Shown: positions 24,500-32,007, numbered from the stretch's first letter. The stretch: DNA of 64,000 nt from Bacteroidota bacterium (GCA_025963715.1 JAOQAG010000008.1:273907-337906), one strand, 5' to 3'. The notes: generated by a model not told the origin, from the letters alone. Numbers and translations are program-made.

Positions 24500-25252
24500 T
24501 TACTTAGCCAAATAGCTCATACCACCATCAACAAGGAGTTCTGCACCAAGCATAAACGATGAATCATCAGAAGCAAGAAAAACTGCGGTTTTACCAATGT
24601 CAGATGGTTGTCCAATTCTGCCTGTCGGCATTTCACCTGCAAAGTGTTTTTTTATAGTTTCAATTTGTTCTAAGGGAACAAACTTTTCAAATGCCGGTGT
24701 ATCTGTTGTACCAGGAGTTATAACATTTACTCTGATTTTTCTGCCTAAAAGGTCGCTTGAAAATGCTTTTGCAAAAAAGATTACAGCCGCTTTTGCAGCA
24801 CCATAAAGCGTAAAATTCGGATATGCACGATGTGCTGCATTTGACCCGATAAGAATAATAGAGCCACCATCTTTTATATAGGGCAGTGCTTTATGAACAG
24901 TGAAATAAACACTTTTCAGGTTTAAATCCATTGTCTTGTCATAGTCGACTTCGCCAAGAGTTGCCACAGTTCCTACCGCTCCACCACCTGCATTGGCTAC
25001 AATCACATCTATTTTACCAAATTTTTCAAATGTTTCTTTAAACACTCTTTCCAGGTCGGTAAGGTTGGTTACATCGGCATTTACGGCTATAAAATTATCT
25101 CCAAGTTGAGCCACAGAACTATCTAAAGTTTCCTGATTTCTGCCGACAATAACTCCTTTAGCACCTTCGTTTTTAAATTCCTGGGCAATGCCAAAGCCAA
25201 TGCCACTATTACCACCTGTAATAACTGCTACTTTATTCTTTAATTTACTCAT
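24500..25252 (-). CDS. SDR-family oxidoreductase
   Basis: 250 residues. Cofactor loop TGGNSGIGFGIAQEFKNEGA (about 13-32), NAGGG (about 87-91), catalytic Ser in ILIGSNAAHR, YGAAK (about 151-155), and the C-terminal GRIGQPSDIGKTAVFLASDD with VDGGM. A classical NAD(P)-dependent dehydrogenase/reductase of unknown substrate. It is first gene of the SDR-DinB-SDR operon, with a good -7 box on the minus strand (TATCTTTG, 25280-25287), divergent from an HxlR regulator that probably controls it. Confidence 0.94.
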   Translation of the reverse strand: MSKLKNKVAVITGGNSGIGFGIAQEFKNEGAKGVIVGRNQETLDSSVAQLGDNFIAVNADVTNLTDLERVFKETFEKFGKIDVIVANAGGGAVGTVATLGEVDYDKTMDLNLKSVYFTVHKALPYIKDGGSIILIGSNAAHRAYPNFTLYGAAKAAVIFFAKAFSSDLLGRKIRVNVITPGTTDTPAFEKFVPLEQIETIKKHFAGEMPTGRIGQPSDIGKTAVFLASDDSSFMLGAELLVDGGMSYLAK

Positions 25253-25279
25253 TTTTTAATTTATTTTTAAATTGTTTCA

Positions 25280-25346
25280 CAAAGATACTGTCAATAGTTT
25301 ATATTTGTAACCATCATAGTCTATTCTAGTTACTATTAGGTAACTA
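25280..25346. promoter_or_regulatory. Divergent SDR/HxlR promoters and HxlR operator
   Basis: Minus-strand box TATCTTTG (25280-25287) and plus-strand box TATATTTG (25300-25307) lie back to back. Then TAGTTAC (25327-25333) and GTAACTA (25340-25346) form a perfect inverted pair with a 6-bp centre, downstream of the plus box where a repressor would block the HxlR gene. Confidence 0.65.
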
Positions 25347-25362
25347 CAAAATTTAAAAAAAT

Positions 25363-25698
25363 ATGAGAGACGAGAAATTTTGCAATTCTAATTGCCCATT
25401 TACAAGAGCTATTGGCACTATTGGTAATAAATGGAAACCAATAATAATAAATGTGATTAGCACTCGAACTATACGCTTTGGGCAGTTGGATGCCATCATA
25501 CCGCATATAACACGGAAAGTACTTACTGAGCAGCTTAAAGAGTTGGAAGAAGACGGGATATTAGAAAGAATGGCTTATAAAGAATTACCACCACGGGTAG
25601 AATATAAGTTATCTGAAAAAGGGTTGGCTTTTTTGCCAATTTTAGAAAGCATTAAAGAATGGAATTGTAAATATGAAGTAGTTCCAATACACTTATAG
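25363..25698 (+). CDS. HxlR-family transcriptional regulator
   Basis: 111 residues. It opens with a Cys pair (KFCNSNCPFTRAIGTIGNKW), then KPIIINVIS, RFGQLDAIIPHITRKVLTEQ (recognition region) and the wing YKELPPRVEYKLSEKGLAF. The conserved N-terminal Cys of HxlR proteins is often the redox or electrophile sensor. It is divergent from the SDR-DinB-SDR operon with an inverted-repeat operator between, so it is the probable local regulator. Confidence 0.93.
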   Translation: MRDEKFCNSNCPFTRAIGTIGNKWKPIIINVISTRTIRFGQLDAIIPHITRKVLTEQLKELEEDGILERMAYKELPPRVEYKLSEKGLAFLPILESIKEWNCKYEVVPIHL

Positions 25699-25849
25699 CT
25701 TATGCTCGAATTTGGGACTTGTATAGGTATCTTCTAAAAGAAACCCAACAAGAAAACAGTTAAGATTATTCGTGACGGGTTATTTTCTTTTTATTCTTTA
25801 CACCTAAAAATTAAAGTAAAATGGGTCTTTAATATGATTGAATTATAAG

Positions 25850-25952
25850 AAATTGATTTTAATAGAAAAATGAAGGCAAGTTTACTGAGTTCGAACTTTT
25901 TTTTGGTTTTAGGACACAAAAAAAGTGATTTAGATTAATCCAAATCACTTTT
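25850..25952. repeat. Right copy of about 95-bp direct repeat; terminator of tRNA-Ser
   Basis: Matches 22175-22272: AATGAAGGCAAGTTTACTGA, then GTTCGAA, then the AAAAGTGATTTAGAT palindrome with one mismatch (25921-25952). It is 20 bp downstream of the tRNA on the minus strand, so the hairpin probably terminates the tRNA transcript. Confidence 0.8.
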
Positions 25953-25973
25953 CATTGCATTTCACTCACTATG

Positions 25974-26060
25974 CGGAGAAGGAGGGATTCGAACCCTCGA
26001 TACCCTTGCGAGTATACAAACTTTCCAGGCTTGCTCATTCGACCACTCTGACACCTCTCC
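25974..26060 (-). tRNA. tRNA-Ser (anticodon GGA)
   Basis: Read on the minus strand. The 5' acceptor GGAGAGG pairs with 3' CTTCTCC, with discriminator G. The D-arm is AGAGTGGTCGAATGA. The anticodon stem CAAGC/GTTTG surrounds the loop CTGGAAA, giving anticodon GGA (reads UCC and UCU). The long variable arm (TATACTCGCAAGGGTATC) is typical of tRNA-Ser. The T-arm is GAGGGTTCGAATCCCTC. The 3' CCA is not encoded. Confidence 0.97.
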
Positions 26061-26256
26061 GGAATTACAATATGTGTGGAATAAATTCCCTTTTGGTCAT
26101 TTAAGGGACGCAAATGTAAGCATTTCTTTGTATTTCCATGAAATTTTTGCTGATTTATCTAGCGGTAAAAAAACGGAATAAATGTAATTGTCTTACTAAA
26201 CAGGTGTCTTGCCTCATATTTTAGACCTTGGAAATTATGAAAACTAATTTTGTAAT

Positions 26257-26517
26257 GTGAAAGATCAGGTACAACATTATTCATCACGGTTATTTAAATC
26301 CGATCAGCGTGGAAACGATATGGGAGTCGACTTCCGTTGTTTTTCAACTTTTAATTATGGCCATTACGAGCAGCCGGGACGTGAACCTTTTGGAGCATTG
26401 CAATTTATAAACGACAATTACATCGCTCCTGCAAAAAGCCATTCATTCAATTACCAGAACATTACCGAATTAATTATTCCCATTGCCGGAACAGTGCTTA
26501 TGTATCCGCACGGGTAA
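26257..26517 (+). pseudogene. Pirin-family N-terminal remnant
   Basis: 86 residues. FKSDQRGNDMGV...FSTFNYGHY and REPFGALQFINDNYIAPAKS (about 57-66 onward) followed by ITELIIPIAGTVLM follow the first cupin domain of pirin-like proteins. The usual second half (about 150-200 residues) and the HPHxNMEI metal ligands are missing. The frame stops at 26515-26517 and an unrelated T9SS tail begins in another frame. It looks like a truncated, non-functional gene. No recognisable promoter. Confidence 0.6.
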
Positions 26518-26819
26518 CTACCGGAGTGCTGGAGCTGAGCGACGAAAGCCAGTTTAAAGTGGGGCAGAATTACCCGAACCCGTTTACAGGCGAAACGACT
26601 ATTCCGGTAGTGCTGAAACAATCTTCCGCTGTTGTGATCTTTATTTCCGGAATGGATAGAAAACAAATTACACGGCTTACACCCGGCGATCTTACGGCAG
26701 GCGAACACAACATTTCGCTTTCACTTCCGGACATTGCCAGCGGCCGTTATATTTATACCGTACAAATTGAAAATACAAGCGGCACATTCCGGCAATCAAA
26801 AGTATTGGTAAAAAAATAG
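26487..26819 (+). pseudogene. Orphan T9SS type A sorting domain (3' end of a lost gene)
   Basis: Open in a different frame from the pirin remnant and overlapping it. It reads AYVSARVTTGVLELSDESQF, then GQNYPNPFTGETTIPVVL, a beta-rich stretch, and ends FRQSKVLVKK. The YPNPF box and basic tail are the hallmarks of the type IX secretion C-terminal signal. Only about 100 residues remain and no start codon with an upstream domain is seen (GTG 26526 is the only candidate), so this is the stump of a larger secreted protein joined to the pirin remnant by a deletion or insertion. Confidence 0.65.
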
Positions 26820-26868
26820 TCCGCATGTGTAAATAATTCCCCCTGGCAAAAAACAACATCCCATCCAG

Positions 26869-26900
26869 AAAGCCCTGTATTACAGGGCTTTTTATTTTTT
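26869..26900 (+). terminator. Rho-independent terminator
   Basis: AAAGCCCTGTATTACAGGGC followed by TTTTTATTTTTTT, just downstream of the T9SS remnant. Confidence 0.85.
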
Positions 26901-26953
26901 TAATTGTTGAGCACGATTTTTTTAGTGTACAAATAAACAAACTAAAAAAAATT

Positions 26954-27811
26954 ATGAAAGCAACATTCACTTCCCGTACATTTCTGGCCCTGCTGTTCGT
27001 TGGCTCGGTAGCCGCAACAGTAAGCAGCTGTAAACCACACGTGATGTGTGGCGATACCACCAGCAAACAACCAACTTCCACTTCCAAACGTTATAAAAAA
27101 GCCCTTGCTGAGCGCGATTCGTTGTGCAGCCTTACCAAACAACAAAAAATGCAACTGGACGGGCTTACCAAAGATTACGATAACCTGAAAGCAACATCCG
27201 GCAATACCGTAGCCAACCTGAGCGGTGATTTAAGAAACAAACAAGCGGAATTATCCCAGCAGGATAAACTGCTGCGCGATAAAGAAGCACGCCTGAGAGA
27301 CCTGGAACGCATCATCAACCACCAGGATTCAGTTATGCAGGCACTTACCAACACTGTAAAAAATGCATTGCTTGGCTTTAACGCCGATGAATTAACAGTG
27401 TATATGAAAGACGGAAAAGTATATGTGTCGATGTCGGATAAATTATTATTCAAATCGGGTGTTGCTGATGTGGAAGACAAAGGGAAAGATGCATTGAAAA
27501 AATTAGCGGAAGTATTAAATAAAAACAGCGATGTAAGCATTGCCATTGAAGGCCATACCGATAATGTGCCGATCAAAACCGCTTCCTATAAAGACAATTG
27601 GGATTTGAGCGCCGCAAGGGCAACCAACGTGGTACGCTTGTTAACCGACCAATATGGAATGGATCCACGCCGCTTAACTGCTGCCGGACGCGGAGAATTT
27701 TCGCCGGTTGCAGATAACGGAACAACAGAAGGAAAAGCAAAAAACAGGAGAACGGAAATTGTACTGTCGCCAAAACTGGACGAATTAATGAAAGTATTGT
27801 CCTATAAATAA
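26954..27811 (+). CDS. OmpA-family lipoprotein
   Basis: 285 residues. A lipoprotein signal ends around VSSCKP (Cys about 26). A long charged coiled-coil segment (about 45-130) is followed by an OmpA peptidoglycan-binding domain (about 165-275) with IEGHTDNVPIKTASYKDNWD and LSAARATNVVRLL, and NRRTEIVLSP at the end. The peptidoglycan-contacting Asp and Arg (HTDN; NRRTE) are present. It should anchor the outer membrane to the cell wall. A strong terminator follows at 27849. Confidence 0.95.
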   Translation: MKATFTSRTFLALLFVGSVAATVSSCKPHVMCGDTTSKQPTSTSKRYKKALAERDSLCSLTKQQKMQLDGLTKDYDNLKATSGNTVANLSGDLRNKQAELSQQDKLLRDKEARLRDLERIINHQDSVMQALTNTVKNALLGFNADELTVYMKDGKVYVSMSDKLLFKSGVADVEDKGKDALKKLAEVLNKNSDVSIAIEGHTDNVPIKTASYKDNWDLSAARATNVVRLLTDQYGMDPRRLTAAGRGEFSPVADNGTTEGKAKNRRTEIVLSPKLDELMKVLSYK

Positions 27812-27848
27812 TTTTACAGGACGAGCATAAATGTCAGTGTTTATGCTT

Positions 27849-27885
27849 AAAAGCTCCGCCGCAAGCGGAGCTTTTGTTTTTTCAT
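27849..27885 (+). terminator. Rho-independent terminator after OmpA gene
   Basis: AAAAGCTCCGC-CGCA-AGCGGAGCTTTT, then TGTTTTTTC. Confidence 0.85.
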
Positions 27886-27909
27886 TTATTTGATTCCGGA
27901 ACGCCTGTT

Positions 27910-28278
27910 TTAATCCGCCAGCGCTACACCGCTTACCGCGATGGCTTTCCAGGTACCATCAAACAATTTCCACACACGGATGTAACGGAATTTTGCATCA
28001 ATGATATTTCCGATCGAATTTCCTTTTAAATGCAATATAAAAGAAACTACAGCTGTATCACCAAGTATATTAATTGTTTGATCGCTCGAAACCAGCACTG
28101 TCATTGCCGTATTTCCATTACGGTAATTTTCGATCACCGCTTTTTTTGTCAGCTGCATCCCATTTGGAAGTATAAAAACAGCTGCATCGTGGATCAATTT
28201 ATTTAATGTTTCAAGATCTTTATTTTGAAAAGCATCCAGCAATACTTTCTCTTTTTCGATGATAATTTCAGCAGACAT
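27910..28278 (-). CDS. NTF2-like protein (DUF4440 type)
   Basis: 122 residues of the NTF2-like cone fold: EKEKVLLDAFQNKDLETLNK (about 8-27), LIHDAAVFILPNGMQLTKKA (about 28-47), and the C-terminal beta strands IDAKFRYIRVWKLFDGTWKA. Such small proteins bind or isomerise small molecules, or serve as accessory domains; no function can be named. Upstream on the minus strand is a divergent match to the redox-region operator-like motif (TGGTATAAAGTTTCCGATTT, about 28309-28335). Confidence 0.85.
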   Translation of the reverse strand: MSAEIIIEKEKVLLDAFQNKDLETLNKLIHDAAVFILPNGMQLTKKAVIENYRNGNTAMTVLVSSDQTINILGDTAVVSFILHLKGNSIGNIIDAKFRYIRVWKLFDGTWKAIAVSGVALAD

Positions 28279-28350
28279 TTTTGTTTTTTTTATAAAAGTA
28301 AAAATTAAGTGAAATCGGAAACTTTATACCAAACTTGTTTTTTATTAAAA

Positions 28351-28550
28351 ATTTTGTTGTTGTAGGAAAATATTGTTGTTTACAATATTCACAAACAATA
28401 CTGTCATCCCGGGCCTGACCCGGGATCTCATGAATGGTAGAAGGATCCCCGTAGTTTTTAATTGGCAGATCCCGGGTCAAGCCCGGGATGACAAACAAGA
28501 AAGTATTTCTGTTTCCATAAACAACATTTCCCTACAACAACACCAAAATT
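28351..28550. mobile_element. Non-autonomous MITE-like element, copy 3
   Basis: Ends TTTTGTTGTTGTAGGAAAAT and CATTTCCCTACAACAACACC. The inner hairpin is GTCATCCCGGGCCTGACCCG and complement. The right half shares AAAGTATTTCTGTTTCCATA with copy 2, but the left flank differs, so this copy is more diverged. A half TCATTGCGAAGGCTTTTCG word follows at 28561. Confidence 0.8.
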
Positions 28551-28638
28551 TTTAATTAGCATGTCATTGCGAAGGCTTTTCGCCCGAAGCAATTTAACAG
28601 TAACCTAAAGGTTAGCGTTTTTTAACAGGCCAAATTAT

Positions 28639-28666
28639 ATGTATATACATTTAATGTATATATTTG
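28639..28666 (+). promoter_or_regulatory. Nitroreductase promoter with palindrome
   Basis: -7 box TATATTTG at 28659-28666, 40 bp before the gene. Directly upstream is the perfect palindrome ATGTATATACAT (28639-28650), and a second ATGTATATA half overlaps the box, suggesting a repressor site. Confidence 0.65.
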
Positions 28667-28705
28667 CATTCTGAATTTTAATAAAAATATTTAAAACATA
28701 TCCTT

Positions 28706-29335
28706 ATGAACTTAATAGATGCATTGAACTGGCGCTACGCCACCAAAAGAATGACCGGCGCAAAAGTACCCGACGAAACCATCCACCGGATCTTAGACGC
28801 AGCCCGCTTATCGGCTTCCTCCATGGGTTTTCAGCCCTACACTATTTTAGTGATCAGCAATGAAGATGTAAAGAAAAAATTACATCCGGCCAGCTTTAAC
28901 CAGCCACAAGTGATCGAAAGCTCACACCTGCTTGTATTTTGTGCCTGGGCGGATTACGGCGAAAAAGAAGTGGACGAATACATGGCTAACATTGCAAAAA
29001 CACGCAACATGGATGTAGCATTGCTGGATGGCTTTAAACAAGCAGTAATGGGAGCAGTAAACGGTAAAAGCCCTGAAGAAAAATTCAACTGGGCTGCACG
29101 CCAGGCATACATTGCCCTCGGAACCACATTGGCTGCAGCTGCACTGGAACAAGTGGATGCTAACGGCATGGAAGGTTTTAATCCGGCACAGGTAGATGAA
29201 GCGCTCGGATTAAAAGAAAAGAATTTACGCAGCCTTGCATACGTGGCCATCGGTTACAGAAGCGCTGAAGATCAATTGCAGTTTGCTGCAAAAGTGAGAA
29301 GGGAAAAAGATAAATTGTTCCACTTCCTTAACTAG
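28706..29335 (+). CDS. NAD(P)H-dependent nitroreductase family oxidoreductase
   Basis: 209 residues of the FMN-dependent nitroreductase fold. N-terminal ALNWRYATKRMTGAKVPDET (about 6-25) with the FMN-phosphate RYATKR motif; AARLSASSMGFQPYTILVI (about 33-51); KFNWAARQAYIALGTTLAAA (about 131-150); and the GYRSAED tail. It resembles NfsB/YdgI-type enzymes that reduce nitro compounds, quinones or flavins as homodimers in the cytosol. It stands alone with its own promoter and terminator, so is probably regulated by the palindrome upstream. Confidence 0.94.
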   Translation: MNLIDALNWRYATKRMTGAKVPDETIHRILDAARLSASSMGFQPYTILVISNEDVKKKLHPASFNQPQVIESSHLLVFCAWADYGEKEVDEYMANIAKTRNMDVALLDGFKQAVMGAVNGKSPEEKFNWAARQAYIALGTTLAAAALEQVDANGMEGFNPAQVDEALGLKEKNLRSLAYVAIGYRSAEDQLQFAAKVRREKDKLFHFLN

Positions 29336-29383
29336 TCATTAGCAGATAGTATTTAGTAATTAGTATAGTAAATTAGTTTTTAG

Positions 29384-29412
29384 CAATAAAAAACCTGTTA
29401 TGATTTATAACA
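29384..29412 (+). terminator. Rho-independent terminator after nitroreductase gene
   Basis: AAAAAACCTGTTATGATTTA pairs with TAACAGGTTTTTTATT. Confidence 0.85.
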
Positions 29413-29464
29413 GGTTTTTTATTGAAATGAAGGTTTACGAATAACGAACAGGAACGAAATTACG

Positions 29465-29592
29465 AATCTGTGTGGTTGCTGTGTTTGATTCGGAGTACAA
29501 TTTTCTTTTATTCTGTCATTCCGCAACGAGTGCGGGATGACAGCTTCGTAAAAGGAATACAGATAAAATCAAACACAGCAACCACACAGATT
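29465..29592. repeat. Perfect 26-bp-arm inverted repeat with inner hairpin
   Basis: Arms 29465-29490 (AATCTGTGTGGTTGCTGTGT then TTGATT) and 29567-29592 are exact inverse complements. Between them lies a second hairpin, CTGTCATTCCGC...GCGGGATGACAG (29513-29542). The ACGAATCTGTGT word in front also occurs near 8503-8520 and 30738-30750. No gene is seen. Confidence 0.85.
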
Positions 29593-29684
29593 AGTACATT
29601 GGTATCAATTAGTATTTAGTAGATAGTAGGTACACAGCATCTGCGCAAAGCAAACTTTAAACTTTCGAACTTGCAACTTTGAAC

Positions 29685-30707
29685 TTAAATCGTCATTTCC
29701 CCTCTCAGATCCGTCATCAATAATTTTTCAATTTCTTTTTTGCCCGATGCTTTTCCCAATACAAACATTAATTTAGCCACTGCCGCTTCGGTTGTCAAAT
29801 CCGATCCGCCAATTACGCCGATCTTCTCAAACGCTGCACTGGTAGCGTATTTCCCTTGCTGCACTTTACCCGCATTGCATTGCGTGATGTTTAAAATTAC
29901 TTTTCCTTTTGTCAGCGCTTTTTTTAAGCTCTCAATAAACCAGGGCTGCGTAGTAGCATTTCCCGATCCGAATGTTTCCAGGATAATTGCTTTTGCATCT
30001 TTCGTATTCAGGATTGCTTCCACCGCATTAGGTGTAATCCCCGGAAACATTTTTAAGATCGCAATGTTGGTGTCCAGTTTGGTATGTACGCTCAGTTTTT
30101 TAGTGTTTGCTTTTTGCAATGCAGCGCGGTTGTATTTAATGTGTACGCCCGCTTCGGCCAGTATCGGGTAGTTTGGCGACTGGAACGCCTGAAAATGTTC
30201 CGAATTATATTTGTGCGTACGGTTGCCGCGGTACAATTGATATTCAAAATAAATGCACACTTCCGATACAATTGGTTTCCCTTTTTCTTTGGTAGCGGCA
30301 ATTTCAATCGCTGTAATTAAATTTTCTTTTCCGTCGGTGCGGATCGTCCCTATCGGTAATTGCGATCCGGTAAGGATCACCGGCTTACTTAAATTTTCGA
30401 GCATAAAGCTGAGCGCCGATGCAGTAAACGACATGGTATCACTTCCGTGAAGGATCACAAAACCATCGTGTTTGTCGTAATTTTTTTTGATCGTGGTGGC
30501 AATCTCTATCCACACGGCCGGACTCATATCACTGGAATCAATAGGTTTGGCAAAAGATACTGCGGATAGCTCCACATCAAATTTATTTAATTCCGGAATT
30601 TGTTCCGTTAAATGCTTAAAGTCAAATGGCTTTAACTGGCCGGTTTTTACATCCTGCATCATGCCAATGGTACCGCCGGTGTAGATTAATAGAACTTTTG
30701 ATCTCAT
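29685..30707 (-). CDS. ansA: Type I L-asparaginase
   Basis: 340 residues. Both asparaginase signatures are present: VLLIYTGGTIGMMQD (about 5-19, first catalytic Thr) and VILHGSDTMSFTASALSFML (about 83-102, second Thr plus Asp). LTGSQLPIGTIRTDGKENL adds the conserved Lys region. No signal peptide, so a cytosolic type I enzyme hydrolysing asparagine to aspartate and ammonia. It is followed leftward by repeat sequence. Its upstream flank is the edge of the IS1380 unit, about 105 bp away. Confidence 0.95.
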   Translation of the reverse strand: MRSKVLLIYTGGTIGMMQDVKTGQLKPFDFKHLTEQIPELNKFDVELSAVSFAKPIDSSDMSPAVWIEIATTIKKNYDKHDGFVILHGSDTMSFTASALSFMLENLSKPVILTGSQLPIGTIRTDGKENLITAIEIAATKEKGKPIVSEVCIYFEYQLYRGNRTHKYNSEHFQAFQSPNYPILAEAGVHIKYNRAALQKANTKKLSVHTKLDTNIAILKMFPGITPNAVEAILNTKDAKAIILETFGSGNATTQPWFIESLKKALTKGKVILNITQCNAGKVQQGKYATSAAFEKIGVIGGSDLTTEAAVAKLMFVLGKASGKKEIEKLLMTDLRGEMTI

Positions 30708-31001
30708 AATACGGATAACGAATTAATACGGATTTACGAATCTGTGTTTGTGTTTAAATTTTAATTTATATCTCTAATTTTTTATGCTTGCAGAATCAAT
30801 TCCCCTCTTGACCTTAATTACGCAAGACAGATTTTTGGGTTAATTTTGATGGAAACCAGCACTTTTTCGACTGTTAAAATAAAATTTTTTTTGGAAGGTT
30901 GAATAAAAAGGGCCTGGATTATTAAATAATCCAGGCCCAATGAAAAAAAATTATCAATATTTCAATTTTTTATAAGTATTTATTAATAAAACAAAATAGG
31001 T

Positions 31002-31110
31002 TTTGTATTAAAAACACAATTCTTTATCTTTGTGATAGAATTTTAAGGTTGGCTAAGTAACTTCGGCAGCAATTGTAGCTGTCCAACACGCTTAAGCCAA
31101 CCTTTTACTT
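31002..31110 (+). ncRNA. Candidate small RNA with own promoter and terminator hairpin
   Basis: TTTG at 31002-31005 and TATCTTTG at 31025-31032 are a -33/-7 pair with a 19-bp spacer, as in Bacteroidota promoters. The predicted transcript has an outer stem AAGGTTGGCT (31045-31054)/AGCCAACCTT (31095-31104), an inner hairpin CAGC-AATTGTA-GCTG, and ends TTTTACTTTT. No ORF is present. It lies antisense to and just downstream of the DUF6934 cassette. Confidence 0.5.
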
Positions 31111-31144
31111 TTAAGAGATAGATGTGCTTATGCAGCAATGTTTT

Positions 31145-31294
31145 TTAGATTTTTTTAAGTAATTCATCAGGCCATTTAGCCTTAGACAATTCTTCTGCAA
31201 TAGCTTTTACTCGTGGTTCCATTGATTTTCTAATCATCATTGCAAGCTTTAATAGCTCAGGGTCATTGACCATAAATATTTTATTTCCGTTCAT
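31145..31294 (-). CDS. Small protein, third gene of DUF6934 cassette (49 aa)
   Basis: 49 residues from ATG 31294 to TAA 31145. The body reads VNDPELLKLAMMIRKSMEPR then VKAIAEELSKAKWPDELLKK. It is amphipathic and helical, with a pattern (D-PELL-L...I..AMEPRV..IAEEL) that I recall, without certainty, beside DUF6934 genes elsewhere. It starts 6 bp after the preceding small gene. It would be missed by a 60-residue cutoff. No function is known; a helical partner or antidote-like role is only a guess. Confidence 0.65.
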   Translation of the reverse strand: MNGNKIFMVNDPELLKLAMMIRKSMEPRVKAIAEELSKAKWPDELLKKI

Positions 31295-31300
31295 TTTTTA

Positions 31301-31447
31301 TTATGCTGCTGAGGATTTCAGCATTAAATTATTAATTATTGCCATTTTATTCTTAAACAGTACTGTATTAGAATATTTATCCAATTCAGGATTAATAATA
31401 ATATTTTTTGCAATTAATTTTTGTTTTGTTTTTTTATTCTTTTTCAT
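31301..31447 (-). CDS. Small protein, second gene of DUF6934 cassette (48 aa)
   Basis: 48 residues from ATG 31447 to TAA 31301. Lys-rich start MKKNKKTKQKLIAKNIIINP, then ELDKYSNTVLFKNKMAIINN. Its start codon lies inside the last codons of the DUF6934 gene (14-bp overlap), and its end is 6 bp from the next small gene. This tight stacking supports it as real and translationally coupled. The family is unknown. Confidence 0.6.
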   Translation of the reverse strand: MKKNKKTKQKLIAKNIIINPELDKYSNTVLFKNKMAIINNLMLKSSAA

Positions 31448-31928
31448 CGCCATTTTTTTTTATTAAAAAGGCTAAGAAGTTTACATTTCCACTAAAAGGA
31501 ACAAATCTTCCTGCCTCGGTATATCCATAAATATTAAAATATTCTGAAATATCAGAGAAATATTTAAAAATCATTTGTCTATAAATTCTTGTCCTAGCAT
31601 CATTACTTCCTGTTGCAATGACATAGCTATCAGGATTTTCATTTGTAAAATTAATTGTAGTATTTGCCACAGTAGCTAAAACTTTATTCATATCCCCATT
31701 TTTACTTTGAATTTCATCATCACAACTTCCATCTTCCTTTAAATCACCAAATCCTAAATTGTAAAGCTGACAGTTTTCAGTTTTTCCAGTTTCCCAATAT
31801 AAAGTTGTCACTCCAGTTACTAATGAGTATTGTATCGTTTTTTCTATTACCCCTTTTTTGCCAATGCTCGTAAAATAATACTCACGTGCTAATGTTGAGG
31901 CTGTTGTAATATATTGTTCAAATTTCAT
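31434..31928 (-). CDS. DUF6934-like protein
   Basis: 164 residues. The opening YITTASTLAREYYFTSIGKK and the later GSNDARTRIYRQMIFKYFSD with FLIKKNGDE fit the Bacteroidota family I know as DUF6934 (name from memory). No signal peptide, membrane helix or catalytic motif; the fold is alpha/beta. It is first gene of a three-gene stack with two tiny proteins. It is cargo between the left end of the IS1380 unit and the transposase. AT-rich. Function unknown; the tight stacking with tiny partners resembles modules such as toxin-antitoxin pairs, but nothing here proves it. Confidence 0.8.
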   Translation of the reverse strand: MKFEQYITTASTLAREYYFTSIGKKGVIEKTIQYSLVTGVTTLYWETGKTENCQLYNLGFGDLKEDGSCDDEIQSKNGDMNKVLATVANTTINFTNENPDSYVIATGSNDARTRIYRQMIFKYFSDISEYFNIYGYTEAGRFVPFSGNVNFLAFLIKKNGDEKE

Positions 31929-32007
31929 TATTATTATAAATTTTACAAATAATAATGCTAAATGGTTATAATGTAAATACTAATCTTAAAAAGTCTCAAA
32001 CATTAAA

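Noticed and set aside
31266-31466. 66-residue hydrophobic plus-strand frame
   Set aside because: Antisense to the small coupled genes at 31145-31447, which have better start/stop packing with DUF6934.
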